This document shows, one piece after another, positions 1 to 11,669 of a stretch of DNA of 64,000 nt (positions are counted from its first letter, which is position 1; the number at the start of each line of letters is the position of its first letter). The notes under the pieces are model-generated. The model did not search any database. It had not been told where the DNA came from and worked only from the letters and a program-made list of their open reading frames with translations. A program made the translations under genes and the position numbers. The stretch is from Phoronis australis. Its lineage: Eukaryota > Phoronida > Phoronidae. The stretch is taken from contig NMRA01000960.1 in the NCBI GenBank assembly GCA_002633005.1, positions 20,201 to 84,200 of the forward strand, written 5' to 3'.

Positions 1-122
1 AGGACCTAGCTAAAACCTAGTCAAAGTCACGTGCTCTCTTTTAAAATGCACGGCAATATCTCACGTAATCTCGCGAAGTCTTGCTTTTTAGCGAGGTCCT
101 AGCGTTACTGAACGGGAGGCAG
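1..122 (-). repeat. Dispersed repeat, left copy, cut by window edge
   Basis: This stretch is the reverse complement of 11467-11592 with only scattered differences. Both contain the CGCGAGA-type core, a block rich in GCTAAAAAGCA and flanking CTAGGTCCTA palindromes. The copy runs off the left edge of the window. Weaker relatives lie near 15776-15860 and 16015-16110, so it is a dispersed family. The two good copies could also be the ends of one 11.6-kb element, but nothing between them looks like a transposase. Confidence 0.75.
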
Positions 123-141
123 GTTTCACTGAACCCACTTC

Positions 142-600
142 TTGTAAACAACAGCTACATGGAGCGTTGAAATGCACCCACGACTGGAATGCAATTCCAG
201 TAGTGTTCTTGATATCGTAAAAATGGCCATTAAACGGCACATAATAAATTATTGAACTTATACAAAACAAGGCGTCGTCTTCTCTCTAAGAACACTGTCC
301 GGCAAAATTAAATGAAAATCCGCAAAGGAACTCTAACAACAGACACAGGCGTATAATCACCTTTTGGAAAAAAAAATTCCATATATTCGGAGGCACCGCA
401 CTGGTCGCGATTGTTGTCGAGTTTAAAGTAGGGCTACGCACGCCAAATTGTGACCTTTTGCAAGGGGTTAAGTAGATATAAACACAGATGTCAACAAGAG
501 CAACACGGAGCGTTGAAATGCGCCCATGATAGCACTGCAAAAGATGTGCTTCATTTTTAGAATTGTCCATTAGATGCTGCATATTGTGTCAAACTCATCC
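142..600. repeat. Diverged local duplication
   Basis: Two diverged copies about 340 bp apart (142-262 and 482-600) both begin with GGAGCGTTGAAATGC and end in similar AT-rich sequence. I see no coding signal. This is probably an old tandem duplication of repeat sequence. Confidence 0.5.
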
Positions 601-1740
601 AAAATGAGAATTAGGTGGGCGTCATCTCTGCGAAACATAACCATTTGTGCCGTTGCCGTCTCTCATGGAATGATTGTATAAAAAAACTCTTGGGTGCAAA
701 CAGTGCACACATGAGATACATGTATCGCGGGTTCCTCGGTGTGAGAGTGTGGGATTGTGGGAGTGTGGGAGGCTATAGTGTGTGCCAGAGAAAACCAGTT
801 TGGGAGTAATAACAACCATCATTGTTGAGACAGTGCTAGCTGTTACCTTTCCGTTTCATTAGCTCAGATCTACATCAATACAAAGGGCGAGCTGAATAGG
901 GATCATAAAAATTGTCTGGGGCTGAGGGAATCTGAGCGGTGACCAGTGTATATTTAAGCGATAAATTCTCTACATGTTCGGTGATGTGCTACGTCACTTA
1001 GATAGTTACGATGAGTTTGTTCTCACTCGTTGTACATAAAGAGTTACAATTTTACACACTGAAATGTTGAAGTGCTTCCATCATCGTGGCGCGTTTATTA
1101 CTCGTCGCAAGGCGAAGTCGACACGAGTGAGTTTTCCCATAGGACCTCTACGAAGCAAACAATTCCCTTTACAAGATTGTTGCAATTCTGACTGGCCATA
1201 AAGCAAATAACAAGGATATTACCAATGGCTAAGTCGGGCTTAGAACAAGTTCATCGGCGCATTTTAATTACATTTCAGCCACCGTTAACACAGACCATTT
1301 AAAAGATCAGTTGATCAACGTGAGTTCTGATTGCGGACACAATCAAACGGAACAGGTCACGTACTCTACTGAATGGGCACAATAAATCAATGAACGTGTT
1401 TGCTTAAACCAGAATTACAATCTAGTGAGTTGAATAAACTATTTTTTCGTTTTCCCAACGCGTCGAAAACGATTGAAAAAAGAGGGCCCCGCGGACAAAT
1501 TTTGGAATCGTTTTGTGTGACAGGAAAACAGATTGATAGTCAAACGTTTACAGTGATTCAGAAGTTAGAACCAAACATATTCCAGGAAATTACACTTTAA
1601 AGCACATATTACTCATTTCTATACTTCGCAATGTACAAATTCTTGACGCCCACCACCAAGATGTTATTTTCTACGCCGGCGTTTCTTCGAACCTGCTTAG
1701 CTTTTCACTATCTATTTCCAAGGAGTTCCATCGAACCCGG
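601..1740. other. Non-coding stretch, nothing recognised
   Basis: Short open frames occur on both strands, but they lack recognisable motifs, splice context or similarity to each other. I see no RNA gene or intact mobile element. Confidence 0.5.
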
Positions 1741-1749
1741 TCACGGTGT

Positions 1750-1935
1750 AAAACAGATGTGCCGCAGTCGAAAACAGACTCCCGCACCTTCAAAACAGCA
1801 AACCAACGCGAAAAACAAACACGAACCTAAACTTTCAAATCGGGAACCCTGGGGATCGGACAGAACACCCGGGGACCGAAACACCACGTCTCTCACGCTT
1901 TCTGCCAAACATTGTTTGTCTCAAGAAAATGTGAG
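1750..1935 (+). repeat. Dispersed repeat, inverted partner of 2815-3000
   Basis: The plus strand here matches the minus strand of 2815-3000. Shared blocks include TCGAAAACAGACYCC, CTTCAAAACAGCA and a GGAACC-GGGG-CGGACAG block. The two copies are in opposite orientation, about 1 kb apart. The 147-codon open frame that covers this copy (1631-2074) is therefore best read as repeat sequence, not a gene. Confidence 0.65.
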
Positions 1936-2814
1936 TACCTTAGTACCTTCAAAGTGCTTTGTGTTCACACGACACGTATCAGTTTCACATTTTGATGAAA
2001 AAATAAATCTTCCTACTTTAAATAGTTGTTATGATTTGTTGTTTTACCATATGAGAATTTTGGAAAACTTATGAACGATTGGCGTTAGTTGCTTAAGTTG
2101 TGGTGCAATGTTTTGCCTCAATTTGCGGCGCCGTGAAATATTGTGTCACCTATTGCCAGGCCAGTTTCCAGTTTTCCCCAATTCTTCAATCAACTGTTCT
2201 TTTTCCAAGAGGTTGCGTACATGCAAATTATCAGATCTGGTTTCATTTCTTTAGAAGTTTTTAGTATTTTCAGAAGAAATTTTACAGCAGTGATCAGCCA
2301 AAAAAGAGTGTGAATGCGTTGAATTAAGAAATTCCGATTCCAAATTCCGTTTTAATGATCGATGAGGAGTTGAAATACACTTTTTGAGGACAGGAACGGT
2401 GAACTTGGTAACGGTTCAGTCTTCTGAGTGAATAATTTTCTCGGTTCATTTCAAAATCCGGAAATTGATTGTGCCGGAAATGATGTACTTTCGACAAGTA
2501 ATTTAACGAACCATAAAATGCGGCTAATTGTAAAGACATTTAAAGGAATTTATCAACAATGGCACTCGAAAGTCAAAATAATGTTTTTATTTTTCATTTT
2601 TTGAAATATTATAGAAACTACTGAATAATCTGAAATTAACTAAATATTCACCGAGATAACAACGTGTTGAGAGTATAGATTATGTTGAAATTCGCCCACA
2701 GATAAGTTGCACGAGTTTTACCGATAAAAATCAAATAACAAAGTCAATATAATGTATAAGTTACGTTTAATTAGTGATAATTTTAACAAACAAATGCAGA
2801 AAACAAGTGGAAAG

Positions 2815-3000
2815 TAATTGAAGATGCGTAAACTCAAAGTTTGAGGTTACTGACTTCGTCTCAGCGGGAAATTGGAAAATTTGTCCGGGTTTCCTGTCCG
2901 GCCCCGAGGTTCCTGTTTTGAAGGTCGGGGTTCGTGTTTTTCGGCTGGTATGCTGTTTTGAAGGAGTCAGGGGTCTGTTTTCGATTCCGGGATATTTCGG
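2815..3000 (-). repeat. Dispersed repeat, inverted partner of 1750-1935
   Basis: This is the second member of the inverted pair described at 1750-1935. The pair could be independent insertions or remnants of terminal inverted repeats. I found no flanking target duplication. Confidence 0.65.
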
Positions 3001-3950
3001 TTTCCAATTTCGATGGAACACCCTGCATTCGCAAATCTTCCCAAAATTGGGTTTACCCATATGTGACCGAGAGATCGTGAATTTTGTCCGCGGGATGTAG
3101 AATTAACGATATTATGTTTGTTTTCGGAGGCCCTGCAATTTTCTCCAGCCAAACTGATATAAAACAAGCTTGAGGCGATTTTACACTTCAAATATCACTC
3201 CGATAGTGCATACGTGGAATATAGGAAGTGTGAACTTGCCTCATTTCAAACTCATACGCAGCACATCATGTTAGACACGTTAGTTGTGAGACCGGGATGT
3301 GCGCGCGCAGTCTGTTTTGGGGTGGGGAAGTAGTATAACGTGCTGATTTTTTACGAAAAGTATTTTTATCACACCAACAGAATAAACACAATAATAGATC
3401 TATCAAGTACAGTACTTTAGTCGCGGCTATTTATGCACTTTCTGCACACGATCTGTAAACATTGTGGGAAATTAGCTCTTTGTAGATATTGGCTATTGCC
3501 CCCTTTCTAAAGTTTAAAAGCTACCCGTTAGCGATTTATTTAGCGATTAGTGTGGAAAATCGTTTTAGTCTAGAGACGGATTAAATCTAATTCATGCACA
3601 TTCACCTTTATTCCATCGACCTAATGTCAAAACACGTCAACAGATATGCGAATTCAGCGACCAATTTTTAATAAAAAAACGTCATTTCTTGCCGGTCGTC
3701 TTGTTGACTTCACGTGCTATGACCTACACACAGCACCAGCTCCCCCAAGTGGTGCTCAGTGTGCATCATCACATCCTTGGGACTGACGTTTGAAACTGAA
3801 AACGTCGACCCTCACTGCTGAGGGTAGACATGGTTAGATTACTTAGATCACATTATGCTCGATTGATGTTTGTTTTGCATTTGACAATTTTGAAGTCGCT
3901 TATACTTCGATTTTTAGAAAATCGGCGTTTCATAACTTTCACACTATTCA
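3001..3950. other. Non-coding stretch, nothing recognised
   Basis: AT-rich sequence with no coding signal, RNA gene or clear repeat on reading both strands. Confidence 0.45.
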
Positions 3951-3954
3951 GTTC

Positions 3955-4200
3955 AGTAGGAGTAAGCTCGCTTTCCGTCCCACAAACGAACTTTTGGTTT
4001 AAATAACTATACAGATGGTCTCAGCTTCTTCCTTGCTCAGGTGAGATGTGATTTATGAATTTACAAAGAATGGATAGTTCGTTATTTCTTGAGACCAAGC
4101 TTAGGGCATAAAATGACCCGCCGTGACAAGCCAACTTGGTCAAGTAATATCGAACTGGCAGATCTTTCAAAGCCTAGAAATCACCTCTAATTCGACAACG
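3955..4200. repeat. Degenerate dispersed repeat
   Basis: This resembles 19665-19960 and 25650-25945. The shared blocks are AAGC-GG/CG-TTCCGTC-CA-AAA, TTGGTTTAA, GATAGTTCG and TTGAGACCA. Part of it (4119-4140, CGTGACAAGCCAACTTG) is inverted relative to the 25.8-kb copy. It is a decayed mobile repeat of unknown class. Confidence 0.5.
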
Positions 4201-5414
4201 TAACAATTAAATTTTAGTCCTATTTCATAATGTTACGTGGTTTGAGACAAAATCGACATCTTTTTGCATAACCTCGACATTTAAATCTATCAGCCCTGCA
4301 CGTGGAAAAACTGAGCACTAACAACCTGAGTCGAATTCCCTCTCAACAGCAACTGGATAGCACCATGACGCCATGGTAGGTATGGCAAAAATCTACCTCG
4401 TTGTTATGTCGCAACAAGTCTCAGTGTTCTCTTGAGTGCTTCTGAAAGAGGAGTGCAAGAATCGAAGCACATTGGATGCGCGATCTTTCTAGAATTAGCA
4501 TTTCTACTTAGTGCAAAACTTCCGAACAATTGTTGAAATACTGTTGTCTGAGATAAAATCCGTGTAATACCTTGCACACGCTTAAATGTGCTTGGTAACC
4601 GAATATCCATAAAAATAATGTAACACAATTTTATGCAGTAAACTCCGTCAATGCGAGACTTTGTGGGCGGATATTGGTGCCACCTATTTTTGCCTCCCCG
4701 TGTATCCAAATGGTTACCATGCACCTACGGTTTCGGACGTCCCTATTTTCCGAAAACCGACGCCACATCATCGACGCTAATTTTCGACTATTTTTTGCAG
4801 TCGCGCCTGACCTAGTAAATAGACGCAGTTGTTTCCCACGCTCCATGATATGAGAATTCAGGTTACCTGTACGACGGCTCATGCACTCTTAAACAATAAA
4901 AGCAGGTTTGTAAAATCTGCTCACTTGCTCACAAACACAACCCGCACTCAAAAAACAGTCTGCTTTCTGACTCGCGTGAGGAAGAATGGCATAAATGGCT
5001 CAGCGAGGAGTCCGTTAGCCGTGTTTACAGGAGCTACAGCCGTGCTGTTTGGGTGTGTAAGCTGTGTTTTGTGAATGCTTTTTAGGTTCAAGCCTCTCAG
5101 CTAACAAATATAACACCAAATAAATTTTGCTCATTTTTCTAATGAACACATCCCTACTCACTCACACACTGGTTAGCACTACGTTCTGTGTTTAATTTAC
5201 GGCACTCGAGAGAAATTTGCTATTATTTCATGGAAAGACGTTTATTTGATTATTGAACCACTATAGATGTACGTGTATATTACTGGTATAGGTGAAAGAT
5301 GTATACCGTTTCTAATGATGTTTAGTCTTGATTTATGAAATTAACATATTTAAATGTACACGCCGAGTGTTGAATTGTGTAAATATGAACATTCTGCTGA
5401 ATAAAAATAAATAA
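4201..5414. other. Non-coding stretch, nothing recognised
   Basis: Open frames here (for example 4404-4724 on the minus strand) have no recognisable domain, no flanking splice logic and low-complexity codon use. I could not support any gene. Confidence 0.45.
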
Positions 5415-5610
5415 TTGCAGGCGGTCTGATACACGTTGTACCAGACGTGCACAGGCCACGCATGTGGGCCCTTGCACTGATCACCTGGAACCGAGGTGAG
5501 TAGCTAGAAACCTGATGGAAGGGTCAAGCAGTTTCACCCATTGGGACTCGAACCCACGACTTCCAGTAAAGAAAACGAGCACCTATCACACTGGGTCTCA
5601 CTGCCTCCTG
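5415..5610 (-). mobile_element. tRNA-derived SINE, family A, copy 1
   Basis: Read on the minus strand, the element starts with a tRNA-like head. An A-box-like GACCCAGTGTGATAGGTG is followed about 35 nt later by a good B box, GGTTCGAGTCC. The body then ends with a block that includes ACGTGTATCAGACC. A second copy with the same order lies at 39521-39750. A tRNA head joined to an unrelated body, present at two loci, is the signature of a tRNA-derived SINE and not of a tRNA gene. Confidence 0.75.
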
Positions 5611-5819
5611 ACATTCTGCTGAAGATCTGATACGCTTTTATCCTAATCTGCAGTTAAACAGTGTACTTGATAGGAGCATGATTTTCTCATCAGATGAATT
5701 CCAATGAAGAGCAGATTAATGAAATGGCTTGCTGTCTATTTTCATTCTGAAACGTAACGAGTATTGCGTGTTATTGTCAAAACATACCGGCACGTTTCAT
5801 TAGATTTGATACCGGCTTA

Positions 5820-6003
5820 CAACTAAATGCTTTACTTGCTTTTACTGCGAAAATGAATGTTACAACATAAATAAATTAAAGCAATGAGTTGAAGAGTCCG
5901 GACAATTCTCATCCATATAGACTAATGCCTTGCTTGCTTTTACTGAAAGTTGATGTTACGACAGAAATAAACTAAAGCAACGAGTTGAACAATCTGGATG
6001 TTG
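5820..6003. repeat. Local tandem duplication of about 100 bp
   Basis: Two consecutive units (about 5822-5906 and 5925-6003) share TTGCTTTTACTG, ATGTTACRACA-AAATAAA and AAGCAAYGAGTTGAA. There is no coding signal. It is a simple local duplication in non-coding DNA. Confidence 0.65.
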
Positions 6004-6009
6004 GCTCTT

Positions 6010-7980
6010 GAAACCAGGAACCAACACACACGAGCCGCGTCACCGAAAAAGGGTTACTAAAGACACTCCTAAATGATTTAAATTCCACGCGTATCTCAGA
6101 CAGGATAGTTTAGAAATGTCAATCAAGCCATTGATTCTAGCCAATCCGGTCGCTGGAAAATGTGAAACTACCCGTCGTCCGCCATATTGCCCACAAATAT
6201 TCATTGCTAGAAAAAATGATCGAGGTGTAGTTTTAAAAGTGATTGCGAGATGTCAATTACGTGGCAGACCTCACGATAGCTTGAATGTACGCTTGCACAT
6301 CAGAATAAACAAGTCCAAAGTGAAATAAATTCACCTTCCTCATGTGTCGCAAATATATTCTTTTCTTGGCTAGTATCTGTTGTGAATTGGGCTAACAATC
6401 ATATATGCGAAACATAATGTATACGGGTGACAGCACATGAGAATTCTCATTCCCATAAACCCAAACCCCAGTTAGCAGCACTGAACAAAAATTAACGTTC
6501 TCCAAATGTCGTATGAAGACAGTTTTCCCCATCGACTATTGTGCCATGGAATAGCTTATTAGATTACAGTGCCTTGCTGTTTGGATCAATCTGATATCTG
6601 AATGAGCCTCACTTGACGTGAATATACTAGTAAGATATAAACGAAATCAAAATTTTGAAAGATATTCCACTGTTTCTGACAGATAATCCCCCCCCCCTCC
6701 TCCAGGGCTCTTTGTCATTGCCAGAATCAGTTTCAGTCATCAGAAACATAATAATAACAATAATAATATTTCATTGTAGTGCGTATGCTGAGGACTTCCG
6801 CACCATCGTTGTTCATTTGTTGGAGTAAATGAAAAAAATAACAAAACGTCCCCGGTCTCTCATTTGTGGGCACATGTACGTAAATTAAACCAGCAAAAAT
6901 GAACCACTACTAGAAAATGGTTCATTTTAGACAACGTTATCTCGTCAAGATTTTATACTGCTAATGGTATAGTATGGAAAAACAAAAGGAGAACCAAATT
7001 CTAATTACAACCACCATGACCTCTATAAGGACACAAAAAGTACATTAAAACATTGCATACAGAAGATCCATTGTATGCATGATGGTTTGTACGTACTTAT
7101 GGGGTCCTATTCAACTTCTCAAGCGTAGCCAAATTTACCACAACTTAAGTTAGTAATTACCAGAAATTGCGATCTTGTTAAGAAACTGTCGATAACCTCA
7201 AAGTAAAATGTCGTGGATGCGTTGGTAACTGAATTAGCTCCGCGTGTTGATTAAATTTAACATCTATTAGTAAGCAATTCAAGAAGTGCGAATGCGTCTT
7301 CGTTTTTGAATGTTCACACAAAATACGAATATTGACTTTTTATCTTGTTTCGTACCTGTTGCCATCTTGCCGCTTTGTCTGGTTATGAAGAAGGTTGTAA
7401 CAGCTTGTCTTTAAAGATACCGTTTCCTTTTCATTCACCAATTTTGAACAGAGGGTGAGCTTTATCAGTCGAAAGATATCATTAAGATATAATTTTTTTT
7501 GTTACTGTTACTTTGAGGCTTGTCTGTGGTTGCTTTGTTTTGATATTATTTTTTATCTCTTTTGTAGTGAAGTTAGCGAGCTTTATTCGGAAACCTCCTG
7601 ACATCAATGTCCGCGGTTGAGTTTTAACCAGTGCATGAGTCAGCTGTCATTCACTGCGGGGTTAGGTGGTGGTAGCTACCAAAATATAAAATTAAATGAT
7701 AAAAATATGTTACGTTCAGTTAAGTTTGAAAGTATTTGGAGTTAAGTGTAGACTGACTGAACTTGTCTTAAAATCTGTTTTATGATTTTTTAATTAAACT
7801 GAAGCGGAAAGAGTATTCAAAATGCTTCTTACAATAGTTTACATGTATGTGTATCAAGAATGGTTCAATCTAGACACTGGTCCTATTCTCCCGGTTTCCG
7901 CTATCATATTGAGACTTACAGACCGAGTAAAAACTGCATCCTGTATAGGACCCCAATATTCCGATGTTCATGAAGACATG
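6010..7980. other. Non-coding stretch, nothing recognised
   Basis: AT-rich sequence with short homopolymers (C run near 6690, T run near 7492) and a small AAT-rich patch near 6750. No gene, RNA or intact element could be supported. Confidence 0.45.
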
Positions 7981-7982
7981 AT

Positions 7983-8134
7983 CAGTGGCGGATTTAGGGG
8001 AGGGGGCAAGGGGGCTATGGCCCCCATAAATTTCTCCTAGATTCCATTCGGAGATGCAAATGTCTGATGGACAGAATCCTGGCTAATACTCTGCCTTGCC
8101 CTCCCCTTAACTCAAAATCCTGGATACGCCCCTG
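7983..8134. mobile_element. Short hAT-like MITE (152 bp)
   Basis: The element begins CAGTGGCGGATTTAGG and ends CCTGGATACGCCCCTG, so the ends are imperfect terminal inverted repeats (CAGKGGCGKATYYAGG). This end sequence is typical of widespread hAT-type non-autonomous elements (recalled knowledge). The flanks share ATGAT, but I cannot see a clean 8-bp duplication, so the superfamily call rests on the termini. It is too short to encode anything. Confidence 0.7.
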
Positions 8135-8139
8135 ATGAT

Positions 8140-11100
8140 GACCTGCCAGTTGGCTGAAAATAAAATTTGGTCCTTTGCCAAAAGGATTACCATGGTAATT
8201 ATGATTTTACCACTGCAACATTAGATGGTATTGTTTACAATGAAAGTTGCTGCATCTGAAAATACCTTTAAGATGAAAGTCTAACTCAGTATACGGTATA
8301 GTTACTGTATAGTTCCGTGTAAAAGTCACCTCAGTACTGTGTAGCGTTGTGTGAAATCTAAAAAAGTCATCTCAGTATAATATACTCCTAAATGTGTTTT
8401 CAAAAGCTGAAATCAATTTTTAGAATTTGAAATAACGTGCGGGTTACCCCTAATCACCATACATATGTGCGAGGATCGCGAGTCACCGAAATAGAGTTTT
8501 CTTGGTGCCACAAAATTGCGATGCAGTCTATATATGCCAAAACTATTACGTGTAAGTTGTAGAATGCAAATATATCTCACAAGAGCAACACTGTCATTAG
8601 GTAGATGAGTTCATCAAGGTTCGGGTTGTAAACTGCAAGGGAGAAAGTTGGAAAAAACAGTTCAGAGTTGTCGGTGTTTAGGAAACTCCACGCAAGGGTA
8701 ACATTTCAAACCTTAGCTACCCCGACACCAACTGAGAGAAGTTGCCAATACCGAGAATAAAACGCACCGAGATGGCTTTTTATGGAATATTTAATAACAC
8801 GCTATGCTTGACATGAATATGGTACAATAATCAAATAATACGAGAGCGAAGTGACATGTTGACGACCTATTGTCAAATTTCTTTTGACACTGTTAATGAC
8901 ACTTAACAGAATCACGTAGCTTGTCACTTACGCCCGACAGATTTCTAAGAATGTACGTTTGACACCACAGTTCAAGTCAGTTCAGTTCAGAAGATAATGT
9001 TTACTTCCCGGATAAACTTTCCTGTTTTATTCCGCAAAACATTGGCTTTGTATGTATTTTGTGTCCTTACAAGATGTTTCTTTTGACAGCTTTGATTTTT
9101 CTAGTAGAAGTAATTGATAGGCACAGAGGTATTAGATCCCATAACACAAGAGACAAACAACTGTTTTAGTAACGTGTTTGATTTGATGAGAACTGCGTAC
9201 ACGTCGGCACAAAAGGAATGTCTTTTCATGCCACAAACCGGACTCGCTCTTCACCATTTACAGAAGAATCCACAAGAAACGTCTGTTTAACCCTTAGTGG
9301 ACGACCTTTCGTCACTCTTTTCACGCGCACAAATACATCTGTGATTGCTTACATTACTGGCGGTAAAACTCACAAAATGGAAGTATTTTTTAACAAATCA
9401 ACAACTTTAAATGTCTCGGGGGGAAATTTGACTATTCGTCAACGATAGTACCCGTCGCAACTGTCGGTGGTCCCTACTTTATCAAGGTTTTAGTCCAGTC
9501 ATTTTGGATTACTTACCCGGGTAACACGTGGCACGTCCGGTAGACTCTCACGGTTTAGGGCTTAGTCACACCAAACTCATTCTCAGATTGAACGAGTCCG
9601 TCCTAAAACATTGAGCTTGATGAAACGGGATGGGGACGGACTATTTTGGCAAAAACATGCACTGAATACGACATCAAACCATGCGCAAAACTAGCCTAAA
9701 AAATGTGGAGCTCGAATTTTTGAGAATGTGGACCTTTTACTAAAAAAAGATGAGATACGTTCAGAGCTATGAATTGTGCATTAGCCGAATGTTAATAGTT
9801 CTTGCCTATTTAGCGGACTTTTGTACCATTTTCTACTTTTTTCGGTGTCTTTATTTCTCTGAGGAGGACCTTTTCGCCCACTTCGTCATGTTGGGGGACT
9901 CGTTCGAGCCCCCACGAGCCAACTCCTCCCGTGGGTGCGCGCATGCGAACACAGATTGCAAGTAAAATGTCTCCGGCGTTTATTCAGTTCTCACACAGTT
10001 TTAAACCGTCGTATTAAATCTCTTCAGAATTTAGTGAGAACTACCTTAGTGTGACAGGGGCTTAAGTTGAAACGCGAGGTCGCTACCTGAAACGAAAGAA
10101 GAAGCACCTGAGACGACGTCAAGCAGACAAGTTAATGAGACAATATCGGTTTTACATCCTAAAACTCCTTTTTTGGATTGTTGTTGCGCGGGGTTATTAA
10201 CTTTGATCAGAGTTATATTTTGTGGTGTTATATCGAGGGTACTTTAGGAGAAAATGACCTTTTAAAAATTCCTATCAACTGTGTAATAAGCGTGTTAATA
10301 CTAGGTCACAATTGAATACATAAATGCAAATCTACTTGTTCGTATAAAACCCACGTACAGTTAACTACGTAAAACTGGAATGAAATACTTATTTGTGTTC
10401 CTATACTTTCGCAATTGGAATATATTGCACATGGTTTTGCAGATGTCACTATGACTTAACCGTAATGACAGTCTCGCGTGGTCCACATACAAGTTTTATT
10501 GTTTTTCTTCACCGCTTTTAGTTTCCAAGAATTATTACATTTGCATTTGATTTGATTTCAACCACTTTGCATGGGTAAAGCTTTTGCCTGTTCCATAGCT
10601 TTGTCGTTCACACTAGTTTTTTTTCCATTTTCTTGTCTCATATCATCATAGAATAAGGCTTCTTTCCGTTTTTTAGGATAAAGCAGAGAGACAAGTGGTA
10701 ACATGGTGCGGCCGTTCTTGAAATGTCGCATTTATCTCGTACTACTACACTTCTGAGGTGAGTAGGTAAATTAGTGAAATAATCTACCTTTTCCATAAGC
10801 GCGTTCATTTTTGCTGCAAACACATTGCGTTTTACAAATAAAAATTATTTTTTGTCAGATTGCAAAAATGTCGTCTCGGTGTCTTTCTTTGACCCAAAAT
10901 CACTTCGAGAAAGTAGGGCTTGTTCAGAAACATCAAATGGGTGTATTTTAATTAACTCAAAGTATCGATGCAAAGTTCGTAGTTGTACTGTAAAAGACAC
11001 CAGTAGACAATTTGGGATAAACAATAAAATATTTTGTTCCTAATAACAGAAAATTCTATCGTCGCCTCACAGATAAGTGAAATATGCCTATTCGTGAATC

Positions 11101-11460
11101 ATTTTCTTCGAGAAACTGTTAACTGATAATCTTTTTAGACCACCTGTGAGGTGAAACGCACGTCGTCCAATCATAAAACTATGTATTGGATAGACCAGGT
11201 TATACTAGATGACCATTAACATTGCAGGTGAGACGAAACGATGTAGGAGACCAAAATTTATCATATAAAGGACAGGATGGGGTGGCTTTCACGTTGCAAT
11301 GTTGCAATTAATCACGTGGGTCCGTAAACTACTGGCGTCTGGAAAACTGGGAGGTAATTTCACTTTTGTTTGGAACTTATCACATACACTGTACAAAGAA
11401 TCTTTTCACAAAATCAAACATGTTCGCCAATGCCACCTGCCGGGAGGAAGTACTTCCTGG
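8140..11460. other. Non-coding stretch, nothing recognised
   Basis: I see no exon with splice sites, RNA gene or recognisable element. A GGGGGACTC-GTTC-GAGCCCCC hairpin near 9894-9914 is the only notable small structure. Confidence 0.45.
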
Positions 11461-11466
11461 TACAGC

Positions 11467-11592
11467 CAGCCTCCCGTTCAGTAACGCTAGGACCTCGCTA
11501 AAAAGCAAAACTTCGCGAGATTACTTGAGACATTGCCGTGCATTTCAAATAAGAACACGTGACTTTGACTAGGTTTTAGCTAGGTCCTAGCG
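11467..11592 (+). repeat. Dispersed repeat, right copy
   Basis: This is an inverted partner of 1-122, over 90% alike by eye. It contains TAACGCTAGGACCTCGC, GCTAAAAAGCA, TTCGCGAGATTAC and GACTAGGTTTTAGC blocks. It leads directly into the 12-bp tandem array built from its own terminal CTAGGTCCTAGCG sequence. Confidence 0.75.
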
Positions 11593-11664
11593 TAGGCCCT
11601 AGCGTAGGTCCTAGCGTAGGCCCTAGCGTAGGTCCTAGCGTAGGTCCTAGCGTAGGTCCTAGCG
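11581..11664. repeat. Tandem array, seven units of 12 bp
   Basis: Seven head-to-tail units of TAGGTCCTAGCG, with TAGGCCCTAGCG in units 2 and 4. Each unit contains the near-palindrome CTAGGNCCTAG. The array abuts the 11467-11592 repeat and seems to be an expansion of that repeat's terminal sequence. There are no spacers, so this is not a CRISPR. Confidence 0.9.
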
Positions 11665-11669
11665 TCTAC

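Noticed and set aside
1631-2074. 147-codon open frame on the plus strand
   Set aside because: It overlaps a dispersed repeat whose inverted copy at 2815-3000 lacks the same frame, and it has no recognisable domain.
11581-11664. Seven regular repeats resembling a CRISPR array
   Set aside because: Units are contiguous with no spacers and the genome is eukaryotic; it is a minisatellite.
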